A DNA stretch of 64,000 nucleotides, taken from contig NZ_RQFA01000039.1 of assembly GCF_004770155.1 (NCBI RefSeq), positions 1 to 64,000 of the forward strand. The letters run 5' to 3'. The first letter of the stretch is position 1; every line of letters starts with the position of its first letter. Below, in pieces: positions 1-8,910 of the stretch. Position numbers and translations under genes: made by a program. The stretch comes from Leptospira gomenensis. Lineage in GTDB: Bacteria > Spirochaetota > Leptospiria > Leptospirales > Leptospiraceae. The notes beneath the pieces were generated by a model, which saw only the letters and a program-made list of their open reading frames with translations, did no database searches and was not told the origin of the DNA.

Positions 1-99
1 CGACTACAATGTTTCCCCGAGTCCTCCTTTTACGCCTTTGAATACCGAGAATGGCACAAAGAGCCGGATGAATCGAATTCGAACGAACCTACAAACTAA
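1..99 (+). CDS. C-terminal end of an unidentified protein (partial)
   Basis: Frame 1 is open from the window edge to a TAA at 97-99. It encodes about 32 residues ending in E-P-T-N, including the protein-like stretch FPESSFYAFEYREWHKEP. Codon use (GAA, TTC, AAC, CGA) resembles the genes around it, which is why I read it as the end of a real gene entering from the left. I do not recognise the family and no domain can be assigned from so short a fragment. It could also be a chance open frame. Confidence 0.5.
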   Translation, partial: RLQCFPESSFYAFEYREWHKEPDESNSNEPTN

Positions 100-445
100 A
101 ACCGGCTTCCGCTAAGGGACCCGGCCCAGCTTGCCCAGGTGGACTCAAGAGCGCCTCGCACGAAAAACGCACCGCAACCCAGATCACCCGCCGGCCCCTC
201 GTATACGCTGCCGCGCAATGCAGCGCCTATACACGTATACACATCTCACGCGCTTCTCACACAACATCTCTGCAAGTCCGCGCTGACCGCGCACAACTTC
301 GTGCCGACCACGCACAACAAAGGCAACATGCCGTTCTCAATTCGAGAAATAAATGAAGCGCAACGGCAAAATCTGAATCGTTCAGAAGCACATTTTCCCT
401 AAACGTCCGAGTGTCCGAGTTCAAAAAAAAGAAATCTCTCGACGT
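100..445. other. Gene-free stretch of unusual composition
   Basis: This 346-base stretch lies between the partial gene at the edge and the end of the M61 peptidase gene. Its base use differs from the rest of the window: the plus strand is rich in CAC, ACA and GCGC runs and poor in the GGA/TTCC words that dominate neighbouring genes. An 87-codon frame at 139-402 is open, but its product is Pro/His/Ala/Arg-rich and shows no domain or ribosome binding site, so I do not call it. A short direct repeat (GTCCGAGT twice) sits near 405-420. I see no tRNA cloverleaf and no clear terminator. Confidence 0.5.
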
Positions 446-2176
446 TTAAGAACCAATACCAGGCCGAAAAAAAATCTCCTTCAACCGCTTTTGAACTTCG
501 GAAGGTTCTTCCACAAACTTAAACTGACTGGTCTGCAATCGTTTTGAAAGTTTTAATTTTCGCTTCTGAATGTGTCCTCTTCTTGAAATCAAAAGTTCGA
601 CTTTATCTCCGGGTTTATACAACTTTAAAAGGTCCTTACGATTGCCCGAATGAATCCTTGTCCCTCCCAGAGCAATCCATTCATCTCCCTGACTTAAGTC
701 AGTAGACGCATCCAATATCTTCCAATCCACTTTAGAAATATATAAATTACCTCGATCCTCTCGAGTCGCGAACCCCAACTCGATCCCCGGATTCGAATTC
801 AGACGATGAATTCCTATCTTTGCAAGATAGGTTTCGATAGGAATCGGAATCGGCTTATTGAGATATTCCCCGAATTCCAGTTTGAGATCAACACCCGTGC
901 TTTTTTTTGCGGATTGAAAAAACTCCGTTTTCGTAAACCCCCGCTTCTTGCCCAAATGATATGTACGATAGAGTTCGTTCATAACATCGATTAGACGGCG
1001 TTTCCCGGAAGTCTCCGATAGAAGATATAGATCCATCGCGAGCGCGAGAACCCCGCCTTTTACGTAATACGAAATTCCGGTATTGTGCGCATTGGGATCG
1101 TTCGGACGATTGTAGAATTTCGTCCAAGCGGTATAGGAAGAATCCTCCAAACTCATCCACGCCTCTCCCTCCGATTTTTCAAGGCTTTGTAGGTCTTCCA
1201 TCACTTTAATTAGATAAGCCTCGGGACTGAGGTGTTTGGTCTTTAGTAGAAAGTATGCGTCATAAAACGAAGTGATCCCTTCCGCAATCCACAGTTCCCG
1301 AGTTAGGTTCGGCTTTTGATAGTCGAAAGGACCGAGTTCTATCGGACGAATCCTTTTCACATTCCAAAGATGAAAGTATTCGTGCGAAAGTAGTTCCAAA
1401 AGTTTTGCGTATCCATCTTTGGAAAGGGCTTTCAGCGGATCATACATATTTACGGAAGAATTGAGGTGTTCCAATCCTCCGTAGGCCCCCTCCGATAAAA
1501 TCAGAATAAACAAATAACGCGCGTTCGGCGCTCCGCCGAACGCGGCAATCTGTTCACCCGTTATCTTTTGTAAATCGGGAATCAGACTTTTTATGACGGA
1601 TTTATGTAATTCTCCTTCCAAAACTATATCGTGATCGCATTCTCCGGCCCGAAACGACTGAGTAGGACGGTTGGAGAGTAGAATCGGACAATCCAAAAAT
1701 TCGTCCCAAGAGGAAGCGGTTCTTTTTTTCCCCTTGCCCTCCAAGCCGGAATGACAATATTTGAAAGGAAGAATATTCGATATTTCTAATGTTATTTCCG
1801 CCTTTTCGAGATCTTTCGGATATAAAAAAAGAGAAGGGGGATGCAGAAGACAGAATTCGGTCGTAAAGTAATTGGATCGGACTGAATAGTCGAATCCATA
1901 AACGACGTAACGAACCTTAAAGGATTCACCTTCCGAACGAATACTCCAAACATCCAGACCGATCGATTCTATCTCGAGCCGTTTCCCGTTTTTTCCGGAA
2001 AGAAAGGCTTCCATCTTATGAATGTGTCTGGAATAATCCCGCACCATATAAGAACCGGGAGACCATACGGGAAGCGAAAGTTGTATTTCTTTTTTCGGGG
2101 AAACGATCTCGATCTCCACCTGAAGATAGTGCCCCGAAAGTTGATATTCTTGTACGGAAAAATGGAACTTAGACAA
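446..2176 (-). CDS. M61-family glycyl aminopeptidase-like metallopeptidase with PDZ domain
   Basis: A 576-residue zinc metallopeptidase of the M61 family. The HExxH motif is at 265-269 (HEYFH) and is followed by the WIAEG box, whose Glu299 is the likely third zinc ligand. The family's GGLEH motif is at 233-237. The N-terminal part (about 1-180) is the beta-rich domain usual in M61, and the last 100 residues resemble a PDZ domain. No signal peptide is evident, so it is probably cytoplasmic. The start is a TTG placed directly after the TGA of the peroxiredoxin gene, which implies translational coupling. The nearest ATG (2180) is out of frame. Confidence 0.88.
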   Translation of the reverse strand: MSKFHFSVQEYQLSGHYLQVEIEIVSPKKEIQLSLPVWSPGSYMVRDYSRHIHKMEAFLSGKNGKRLEIESIGLDVWSIRSEGESFKVRYVVYGFDYSVRSNYFTTEFCLLHPPSLFLYPKDLEKAEITLEISNILPFKYCHSGLEGKGKKRTASSWDEFLDCPILLSNRPTQSFRAGECDHDIVLEGELHKSVIKSLIPDLQKITGEQIAAFGGAPNARYLFILILSEGAYGGLEHLNSSVNMYDPLKALSKDGYAKLLELLSHEYFHLWNVKRIRPIELGPFDYQKPNLTRELWIAEGITSFYDAYFLLKTKHLSPEAYLIKVMEDLQSLEKSEGEAWMSLEDSSYTAWTKFYNRPNDPNAHNTGISYYVKGGVLALAMDLYLLSETSGKRRLIDVMNELYRTYHLGKKRGFTKTEFFQSAKKSTGVDLKLEFGEYLNKPIPIPIETYLAKIGIHRLNSNPGIELGFATREDRGNLYISKVDWKILDASTDLSQGDEWIALGGTRIHSGNRKDLLKLYKPGDKVELLISRRGHIQKRKLKLSKRLQTSQFKFVEEPSEVQKRLKEIFFRPGIGS

Positions 2177-2656
2177 TCATACACCGCTGACGTTGGATAT
2201 CTCTTGGAGAGTTTCCTGTACGGTGGTCGTCGGGTCAACTTTTCTCCAAACCTTCCTGATCTTTCCGTCCGGAGAAATCAAAAAGGAATCCCGGGAAAGC
2301 CCTTTAAACACCTTGCCTCTCCATTCCTGATCTCCATAAACTCCGAGCGCCTCGCTGAGTTTATGATCCGGATCGGAAAGAAGCGGGAAATTCAAAGAAT
2401 ACTTCTGAATGAAATTCCCGTGCGAGCTCAAGTCGTCCAAACTGACTCCGTAGACCTTTGCTCCGATCTTTTTGAATTCGCCTAAGTTATCCCGATAGCT
2501 GCACGCTTGTTTCGTACAACCGGGGGTGTCGTCCTTAGGATAAAAATAGAGTAATGTCCAAGACCCGGCTATGTCGTCGGGTAACTTGACGCTTTTTCCT
2601 TCCGTACTTTCCAAACTAACCGATGGCAAAGAGCCGCCTAATACTGAATCTGACAT
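2177..2656 (-). CDS. bcp: Thiol peroxidase, BCP/PrxQ-type peroxiredoxin
   Basis: A 159-residue peroxiredoxin that reduces hydroperoxides with electrons from thioredoxin. The box PKDDTPGCTKQAC holds the peroxidatic Cys47, with the resolving Cys52 five residues later, the classic atypical 2-Cys arrangement of the BCP/PrxQ class. Length is normal for the family. There is no signal peptide, so it is cytoplasmic. The ATG is preceded by GAGGA at a good distance. It is the first gene of a two-gene unit with the M61 peptidase, whose TTG start abuts this stop. Confidence 0.93.
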   Translation of the reverse strand: MSDSVLGGSLPSVSLESTEGKSVKLPDDIAGSWTLLYFYPKDDTPGCTKQACSYRDNLGEFKKIGAKVYGVSLDDLSSHGNFIQKYSLNFPLLSDPDHKLSEALGVYGDQEWRGKVFKGLSRDSFLISPDGKIRKVWRKVDPTTTVQETLQEISNVSGV

Positions 2657-2856
2657 TCCGATTCCTCTGGGTTTATGATATTTCCGAAATATTCCGGTTC
2701 GTTTTATCCCGATAGAAACGATAGAGATCGGTTTGTTATCCGCAAGAAAGAATTACGTTTTTATCAAATAAAAATGTTGAAAATTATCTGTTAAAAACTT
2801 CTAATCCTTATACTTCGAGCGAAAAATCAATTTTTCTCATACGGAAATCACCCATT

Positions 2857-5031
2857 TTGAAAACGATCCTATCTTTATTTCTATTCTTATTGCCCGTATT
2901 ATTACTTCCGGAATCCCCCGAACCGTGGAACCCAATCGACTTACGCAAAGGAGTTTGGTACGCGACGGAAGGCTTTCGCGAAGAATTTAAAAACGGAATC
3001 GATCCGTCCTCGTCCGGAGTCCGTAAAATCGAATCGTTCCCCATCATCCTCAACGAAGTTTTCCGAGTACCGATCGGAGAAGGATTGAAAGTTTACACTC
3101 TTCAAACCGAATTCCGCTTGGAAGCGAAGCTCAAAGAGTCAAAAATTTATAAACCGATTTTTTTGTATCTGGAATCGATCGGAGAAAACTGGGAAATTTT
3201 TCTAAACGGACATTCGCTCAAACGGGAAATCCATATGGATCCGACCGACAAAGAAATGTATTCCCGAAGAACGATCCGCAACTTCCGTTTGGCGATCGAC
3301 TCCAGCCTTCTCAAGGAAGGACGAAACCTTCTCACCTTTCGAATGATCGGCGACGCCCCCGCGTCCGCGTTCTCCAAAAACGTGGACTTAGGATTTTACA
3401 TCGACGGAGATTATTCGATCACGACCGAGCAGAAACTTTCCGGAGAAATTTCGACGCTGATCAATCTTTGCCTCAATACGATCTACGTTTTTTTCGGTCT
3501 GTATCATCTTCTCATTTTTGCGAAACGAAGAGAGGATCGTTACAATCTTTATTTCGGAATTTTCAGCGTTTGTATGGCGGTGTATTCTCTTTCTCGTTCG
3601 AGCATCGCGTTTGAAACGATCCAGGACACGACATGGATTACAAGAATTGAATATTCTTCCGTATCACTTCTTTCTCCGTTGTTTCTTTTATTCATGCAGG
3701 ACTATTTTTACGGAAGGGCAAAATTCTCGAAGATATTATTCGGAATCCTGATTTTCAATCTGATCGTCGCCGTCGCGACCATCCTCGAACCGTTCCGTTA
3801 TACGATGACAAGTCTCCGGATCTGGCAGATTTCCATTTTACCAACGCTGGTATATCTCCTTTACTTTATGGGGAAAGCGGTTTATCAGCGTAAAAAGGAC
3901 GCGACTCTCATGGCGGTGAGCATGTTCACCGTGGTTTTTATCGCGGTCTACGACGTGATCGATTCCGTTTTTTTCCAATCGGGAATCCGGTTCACACAGT
4001 TCGCGTATTTTCTTTTCGTAGTCGCGTTAACCACCATTCTCGCGAACCGATTTATCTCGTTGTATCGTCAATCCGAAGACTTGAACATCGAACTCAGTCA
4101 ACAAAAATTAGAACTCGCCAGACAAAAGAACGCATTCTTCCGATTCGTACCCGTACAATTTTTGAACGTATTGGGAAAGGATTCCGCGGTGGAAGTCAAC
4201 CTAGGAGATTCGGTTCTCAAGGAAATGTCGGTTTTGTTTACGGACATACGTTCTTTCACCACGATTTCGGAACAGATGACCCCCGAGGAGAATTTTCGTT
4301 TTATCAACGATTACCTCGCGAGTATGGAACCCGTCGTTCAAAAACACGAAGGTTTCGTGGATAAGTTTATGGGCGACGGAATTCTGGCGTTATTTTCCGG
4401 GGAAGTCGAATCGAACCAATCAAAGTTTCACGGAAAAACCTCCGCAGACAAAGCGATCCTCGCGGCGATCGAGATGAAGAAAAAAGTTCAGACGATCAAC
4501 GCGGAAGCGCGGACTTCCCACTTCAAAGGACTTAGAATCGGAATCGGAATCAACACGGGAAATCTGATGTTGGGTACGGTGGGAAGTCGTTCCAGACTCG
4601 ATACGACCGTGATCGGAGACACGGTCAACGTGGCTTCCCGTTTGGAAAGTCTTACCAATCTCTATCGCGCGGATATTCTAGTCACGAAAAACACGTTATC
4701 AGCCATGACCATAGCCGAAGACCTTGCGATTCGAGAGATCGATTCGGTGGTCGTAAAAGGAAAAACGGATCCTATCATCATCTACGAAGTTTACGAAGCG
4801 GATGCGCCGCATGTCCGCAAACTCAAGGACGCCACGCTTTCTCTTCTCACGAGAGGAATCATTCTCTATAAGGTCGCCGATTTTCAGGAAGCCTTGATCA
4901 ATTTTGAACAGGCTCTCAAGGTTTATCCGGAAGATATCGTATCCATACTCTACCGCAAACGTTGTAAGGAATACATAACCTCTCCGCCTACGGGCAACTG
5001 GATCGGCGTTCAACATCTATTAGAAAAATAG
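2857..5031 (+). CDS. 7TMR-DISM receptor with class III adenylate/guanylate cyclase domain
   Basis: A 724-residue membrane receptor that probably makes a cyclic nucleotide. In order: a signal peptide (1-19), an extracytoplasmic 7TMR-DISM extracellular-type domain (about 25-190), seven transmembrane helices (about 198-400), a short coiled linker with Gln/Lys (405-430) and a class III cyclase catalytic domain (about 455-640). Both metal-binding aspartates are present: Asp463 in FTDIRSFT and Asp507 in FMGDGIL. The last 70 residues resemble one or two TPR helices. The start is TTG at 2857; no in-frame ATG gives a signal peptide. It is transcribed divergently from bcp and converges with the outer-membrane protein gene 6 bases away. 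Confidence 0.88.
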   Translation: MKTILSLFLFLLPVLLLPESPEPWNPIDLRKGVWYATEGFREEFKNGIDPSSSGVRKIESFPIILNEVFRVPIGEGLKVYTLQTEFRLEAKLKESKIYKPIFLYLESIGENWEIFLNGHSLKREIHMDPTDKEMYSRRTIRNFRLAIDSSLLKEGRNLLTFRMIGDAPASAFSKNVDLGFYIDGDYSITTEQKLSGEISTLINLCLNTIYVFFGLYHLLIFAKRREDRYNLYFGIFSVCMAVYSLSRSSIAFETIQDTTWITRIEYSSVSLLSPLFLLFMQDYFYGRAKFSKILFGILIFNLIVAVATILEPFRYTMTSLRIWQISILPTLVYLLYFMGKAVYQRKKDATLMAVSMFTVVFIAVYDVIDSVFFQSGIRFTQFAYFLFVVALTTILANRFISLYRQSEDLNIELSQQKLELARQKNAFFRFVPVQFLNVLGKDSAVEVNLGDSVLKEMSVLFTDIRSFTTISEQMTPEENFRFINDYLASMEPVVQKHEGFVDKFMGDGILALFSGEVESNQSKFHGKTSADKAILAAIEMKKKVQTINAEARTSHFKGLRIGIGINTGNLMLGTVGSRSRLDTTVIGDTVNVASRLESLTNLYRADILVTKNTLSAMTIAEDLAIREIDSVVVKGKTDPIIIYEVYEADAPHVRKLKDATLSLLTRGIILYKVADFQEALINFEQALKVYPEDIVSILYRKRCKEYITSPPTGNWIGVQHLLEK

Positions 5032-5037
5032 AATTCA

Positions 5038-6258
5038 CTAATATTTGAATACGAACGCCGCTCCGAGCTGTGTCCTATAATCCTTGGAGGAAGGATACGG
5101 TCCCAAAGCGGGCAAACTCGTAAGATACATAGCGGCCACTTCTTCCCGATCGGGAGTTATCCTTAATATCGTCGCCCTTCCGATGCCCGAAAGATTGGCC
5201 CGGGTTTGGACGTGCGAATCGACTACCGTATGTGTCGCTTCCCAGACACCGGCTGATAAATTCACACCGAAGGTTTCCGTCAACCGGATATCGTATCCCA
5301 TTTGCAGGCGATATCCTTTCATCATCGTATCGAACGTTCCTTTGCCGTAAGTGGTGATCGGAATTCTGAAATCCGGTTGTTGGGCAGGGCTTGCTGGATC
5401 CGCTGCGACGCCGTACACGGTTTCGCGCGAGATAAAATTCTGCTCCTCGTCCTTGTAAAATCCGTGGCTTAAAACGCTTTGAAAGTATTCCGCGCTGAAA
5501 TAAATCCGAACACCTTCCGCCACTTCCAGACTATAACTCAATCCTAATACCGCGTTCAGATACGCTTCCGTATATTGGATCGTCTTATGCGAAAACGGAT
5601 CCACTCTAGGAAACTCGAACACCGTGTTCGAGTTCAAAGAGTTGATACCGGAAACTGTCAAACGCGAATTGGAATTCAACTTCGCTAGGTTTCCGTAAAA
5701 GTCGGCTCCGATTCGAATTCCCAACGAGGACAAAAATTTATTCTTTCCGGAAGCGAAAGGGAGAACGTCGCCCGAATAACCGATCCTCATCGTATCCAAA
5801 CGATTGCTTTGATAATAATAATCGAGCGCTGCGATCGACGTATAATTCGCGTTTGTCGGAGAACCGCTGACGAATTCGTAGGCGGCGCTTTCATATTGCA
5901 GATTTTGAATATGATTGGATTTGAATCCGGTATAGGAAAAAAGGAGATTACTTTTAAAATACTTTCCTCCGGGAATTCCGTTTCTACCGAGTTCGAACCC
6001 GATCCCTTTCATATCGCCGACCTTTGGATCGGAAAGTTTTAAAGAATTGGAATACGCCTGGTTGATCAAAAAAGACTGCGACATCAAAAGCGCGTTTTGT
6101 ATCGTCCCCGAACGGACTTCCGTTTGTATGATCCTAAAAAAACCTTCCCGCCAGTGTCGTTTCCAATCCTCGGAAGCGGTGGAATTCTGTGCCGAAACCG
6201 AACCCAACAAAAACAAACAATAAACGACACAGCGCAAAATCCTAAATAAAACCCTCAT
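5038..6258 (-). CDS. Putative outer-membrane beta-barrel protein
   Basis: A 406-residue exported protein of unknown function. I start it at the ATG at 6258 because this gives a typical signal peptide (MRVLFRIL, hydrophobic core, Ser-Ala-Gln); the frame is open 20 codons further upstream to 6318. The mature part has alternating polar and aromatic stretches rich in Tyr, Ser and Asn, and ends in the aromatic-terminated strand AAFVFKY. This is the usual terminal signature of proteins inserted by the BAM machinery. I see no motif that names a substrate. It stands alone, convergent with the cyclase gene and divergent from the small membrane protein gene. Confidence 0.72.
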   Translation of the reverse strand: MRVLFRILRCVVYCLFLLGSVSAQNSTASEDWKRHWREGFFRIIQTEVRSGTIQNALLMSQSFLINQAYSNSLKLSDPKVGDMKGIGFELGRNGIPGGKYFKSNLLFSYTGFKSNHIQNLQYESAAYEFVSGSPTNANYTSIAALDYYYQSNRLDTMRIGYSGDVLPFASGKNKFLSSLGIRIGADFYGNLAKLNSNSRLTVSGINSLNSNTVFEFPRVDPFSHKTIQYTEAYLNAVLGLSYSLEVAEGVRIYFSAEYFQSVLSHGFYKDEEQNFISRETVYGVAADPASPAQQPDFRIPITTYGKGTFDTMMKGYRLQMGYDIRLTETFGVNLSAGVWEATHTVVDSHVQTRANLSGIGRATILRITPDREEVAAMYLTSLPALGPYPSSKDYRTQLGAAFVFKY

Positions 6259-6479
6259 TCTAAGACCTGACTCAATGGTTTTTACGAATACGTTTTTATC
6301 TCTGCGGAATTCGGTCAATTCCCATTAACGCTTGGAGCGCAACCGAATCGATTCCACATCGATATAAAACGAGTTAAATTCCGGAAGAGGTTATTTTTCA
6401 CACCGAAACAATCGTTGCCAAAGCCAATTCGATCGGAAAGATTGACTTCAATCGTTTATCGATAAAAAGGACCGGCTCA

Positions 6480-6848
6480 ATGATTTCTTATTCGATCTAT
6501 AAAATGCTGCACATCTTCGGGATTCTTCTGCTCTTTACCGCGTTAGGCGGAGTCACTTTACACGTTTGGAACGGTGGAAATCGCGAGTTCTCCAATCGTA
6601 AGGTCATCGCCATCACGCATGGAATCGGACTTTTTCTCATCTTACTCGGAGGATTCGGAATGTTGGCTCGGCTCGGTATCATCTGGCCTTGGCCGGGCTG
6701 GGTGATCGCTAAGTTTGCGATCTGGCTTGCCTACGGCGGGCTTCTTTCCGCGGTTTATAAAAAACCTTCGTTCGCAAAAGTATTCTGGCTTGGGTTTCCC
6801 CTGTTGGGATTGCTCGTGTCCTATATCGTATTGTATAAACCTTTCTAA
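6480..6848 (+). CDS. Small four-helix membrane protein
   Basis: A 122-residue integral membrane protein with about four hydrophobic helices and short basic loops (HVWNGG, REFSNRK). The N-terminal YKMLHIFGILLLF segment recalls bacterial SirB-like or DUF-type four-helix proteins, but the match is too loose to name. AAGGA lies nine bases before the ATG. It is followed after 61 bases by the MBL-fold gene on the same strand, so the two may share a transcript. Function unknown. Confidence 0.75.
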   Translation: MISYSIYKMLHIFGILLLFTALGGVTLHVWNGGNREFSNRKVIAITHGIGLFLILLGGFGMLARLGIIWPWPGWVIAKFAIWLAYGGLLSAVYKKPSFAKVFWLGFPLLGLLVSYIVLYKPF

Positions 6849-6909
6849 AAAAATATTTCGAAAACTTTCGTATCGCTAAAAAAGAAATTCCAATCGAGGG
6901 AAAGAAGAG

Positions 6910-8007
6910 ATGGCAAAAGCGTCCGCATCCAAACAAGTTTCTAAGACAAAAAAAGATCCTCAGATAAAACCGATCACCGATTTTTTAGGATCCAGGGATC
7001 TTCCGCATCCGGTGGATCGTTTGGAGGACGTTCGCAAACGAGCCCGTAAATTCCGCGAGAAGATGCTTTCCGGTTCGCAGGTGGTTTTTTACCGTTCCTA
7101 CGATTTGGTTCGGGTTCCTTATCCGACACGTTATGCGCTCTTGAACGCGTATTCTCTTCCAACCCCTTATATGCACATCCTCAATCGTCTATTCATCGTT
7201 CAATACAAAACCGCGGCGGGAATTAAAACGTTACTTTTTTCCCCGTCGGATTTGGACGGAAATGCGGAAACTCCGTTTTTCAAACGTCTTGCGGAAAGTT
7301 TCGGCCCTTTCCAATCCTTGGGTAAAAAAATCATCGCACCGATTTTGAATACCGTCGAAGAATGTCTACAAGATGCGGGCATCGCTCCGGAAAAAGTGGA
7401 TTATATCTCGTATGATCACCTTCATACGCAGGACATCCGCAAATGGCTCGGCGCAAACGGAGAAAAAGGATATTTTCCGAACGCGAAACTTCTCGTAATG
7501 CGCGAAGAATGGGACGCAGTACAGGGTTTACTTCCTCCACAAGCGGATTGGTATTGTCCGAACGGAACGGGCGGAGTTTCCGAAGATCGTATCGTAATCC
7601 TCGACGGAGACGTGGAGTTAGGGCAAGGAATCGCTCTCATTCGTACGCCCGGTCATACCTACGGCAATCATTCCCTTGTGGCCCATACACCGGAAGGGAT
7701 TTTCGTTTCGAGCGAAAACGGCGTCAGCGCGGACAGTTATTCCCCTTTGAAATCCAGAATTCCCGGAGTCAAAAAATACGCCAGAGCCACGGGGATGGAA
7801 GTGATCCTCAACGGAAATACTCTGGAAATCGGGCTGGATCAATATATTTCCATGGTGCAGGAAAAGGAGATGGCCGGAATTTCCTCGCGGAACGGGGATT
7901 TTTACAACGTGATGCCTTCGTCCGAAATGACGAGTTACTGGTTGTTTCCCGGCACGGCACCGACGTTCAGTTTCGGAAGGTTGTCGTTCGGAAGCCCGGT
8001 CGTATAA
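6910..8007 (+). CDS. MBL-fold metallohydrolase-like protein
   Basis: A 365-residue protein with traces of the metallo-beta-lactamase fold. Residues 168-175 read SYDHLHTQ followed by Asp175, which resembles the metal motif HxHxDH but has lost the adjacent Asp-His. A later GHTYGNHS (248-255) matches the second metal-binding His segment. The N-terminal 20 residues are Lys-rich and probably disordered. There is no signal peptide. Only 23 bases separate it from the short-chain dehydrogenase gene, so co-transcription is likely. The altered motif leaves it open whether it binds two metals or is catalytic. Confidence 0.72.
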   Translation: MAKASASKQVSKTKKDPQIKPITDFLGSRDLPHPVDRLEDVRKRARKFREKMLSGSQVVFYRSYDLVRVPYPTRYALLNAYSLPTPYMHILNRLFIVQYKTAAGIKTLLFSPSDLDGNAETPFFKRLAESFGPFQSLGKKIIAPILNTVEECLQDAGIAPEKVDYISYDHLHTQDIRKWLGANGEKGYFPNAKLLVMREEWDAVQGLLPPQADWYCPNGTGGVSEDRIVILDGDVELGQGIALIRTPGHTYGNHSLVAHTPEGIFVSSENGVSADSYSPLKSRIPGVKKYARATGMEVILNGNTLEIGLDQYISMVQEKEMAGISSRNGDFYNVMPSSEMTSYWLFPGTAPTFSFGRLSFGSPVV

Positions 8008-8030
8008 CACGGATTTTACGGGAGAACAAC

Positions 8031-8837
8031 ATGATTTTATTGATTACCGGATGTGCGGGCGGACTCGGAAAAAAATTGGCCGAGGACGCGTTCGAAGCGG
8101 GCCACTCGATTCTTATCACGGATATCAACGAAAAGGAACTCAAAAAATTCGCGACTCCTTGGAAAAAGGAAACGGATCGAGTAATCGTTTCAAAACTGGA
8201 TGTCACTTCCCCCGCCGATTGGAAAAAAGTGATCGATCTCGCGTATAAAAAGTGGGGACGACTGGACGCGCTTCTAAACGTCGCGGGATATCTTCTCCCG
8301 GGATATATCTACGAGGTTCCCGTTACCCAAATCGACCGTCATATGGACATCAATGCCAAAGGAGTAATGTACGGAACGAGAGAAGCGGCGATTCGTATGA
8401 CGGAGGCAAAAGCGGGTCATATCGTAAACATCGCGTCTCTTGCGGGAGTGGCTCCGATTTCGGGGATCGCTTTGTATTCCACTTCGAAATTCGCGGTCCG
8501 CGGTTTTTCTCTTGCGATCGCTCAGGAACTCAGGGCGAAAAACGTTTTCGTAACGGTCGTTTGTCCGGACGCAATCAAAACCCCGATGTTGGATCTGCAA
8601 AAAGATTACGAACAAGCCTCGATGACGTTTTCGGGGGACAAGGTTCTGACAGCGGAAGAGGTGTCTAAGATCGTATTGGGTAAGGTCCTTTCCCAAAAAC
8701 CTCTGGAACTTTTGATTCCGCAGAGCAGGGGGATCCTCGCAAAAATAGGAAATTTTTTTCCATCTTCCGCAGCCGTCTTAGGTCCGATGTTGCGCAAAAA
8801 AGGTCTAAAAAAACAATCCAACTATGTAAAAGGATAA
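8031..8837 (+). CDS. Short-chain dehydrogenase/reductase
   Basis: A 268-residue NAD(P)-dependent oxidoreductase of the classical SDR family. The cofactor motif TGCAGGLG is at 6-13, the structural NVAG at 83-86, the catalytic Ser136 in NIASLAG, and the pair Tyr149/Lys153 in YSTSK. The ATG at 8031 is chosen because it places the glycine-rich motif at the N-terminus and has GGAG just upstream; the same frame is open to about 7443, but that part is a shadow of the MBL gene. The substrate is unknown. It lies between the MBL-fold gene and the sugar-type transporter gene on one strand. Confidence 0.92.
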   Translation: MILLITGCAGGLGKKLAEDAFEAGHSILITDINEKELKKFATPWKKETDRVIVSKLDVTSPADWKKVIDLAYKKWGRLDALLNVAGYLLPGYIYEVPVTQIDRHMDINAKGVMYGTREAAIRMTEAKAGHIVNIASLAGVAPISGIALYSTSKFAVRGFSLAIAQELRAKNVFVTVVCPDAIKTPMLDLQKDYEQASMTFSGDKVLTAEEVSKIVLGKVLSQKPLELLIPQSRGILAKIGNFFPSSAAVLGPMLRKKGLKKQSNYVKG

Positions 8838-8910
8838 TTTGAATCGAAGTTCGTTTCCGGCGTAGGATTTTAGAACCCGGTCGAAGTTCGATTTCTTAGA
8901 CAAGACTCGA

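Noticed and set aside
139..402. 87-codon open frame on the plus strand
   Set aside because: Pro/His/Arg-rich product, no ribosome binding site, no domain and atypical composition; treated as non-coding.
7443..8030. Upstream extension of the SDR reading frame
   Set aside because: The extension is an out-of-frame shadow of the MBL-fold gene; the Rossmann motif starts right after the ATG at 8031, which has its own GGAG.
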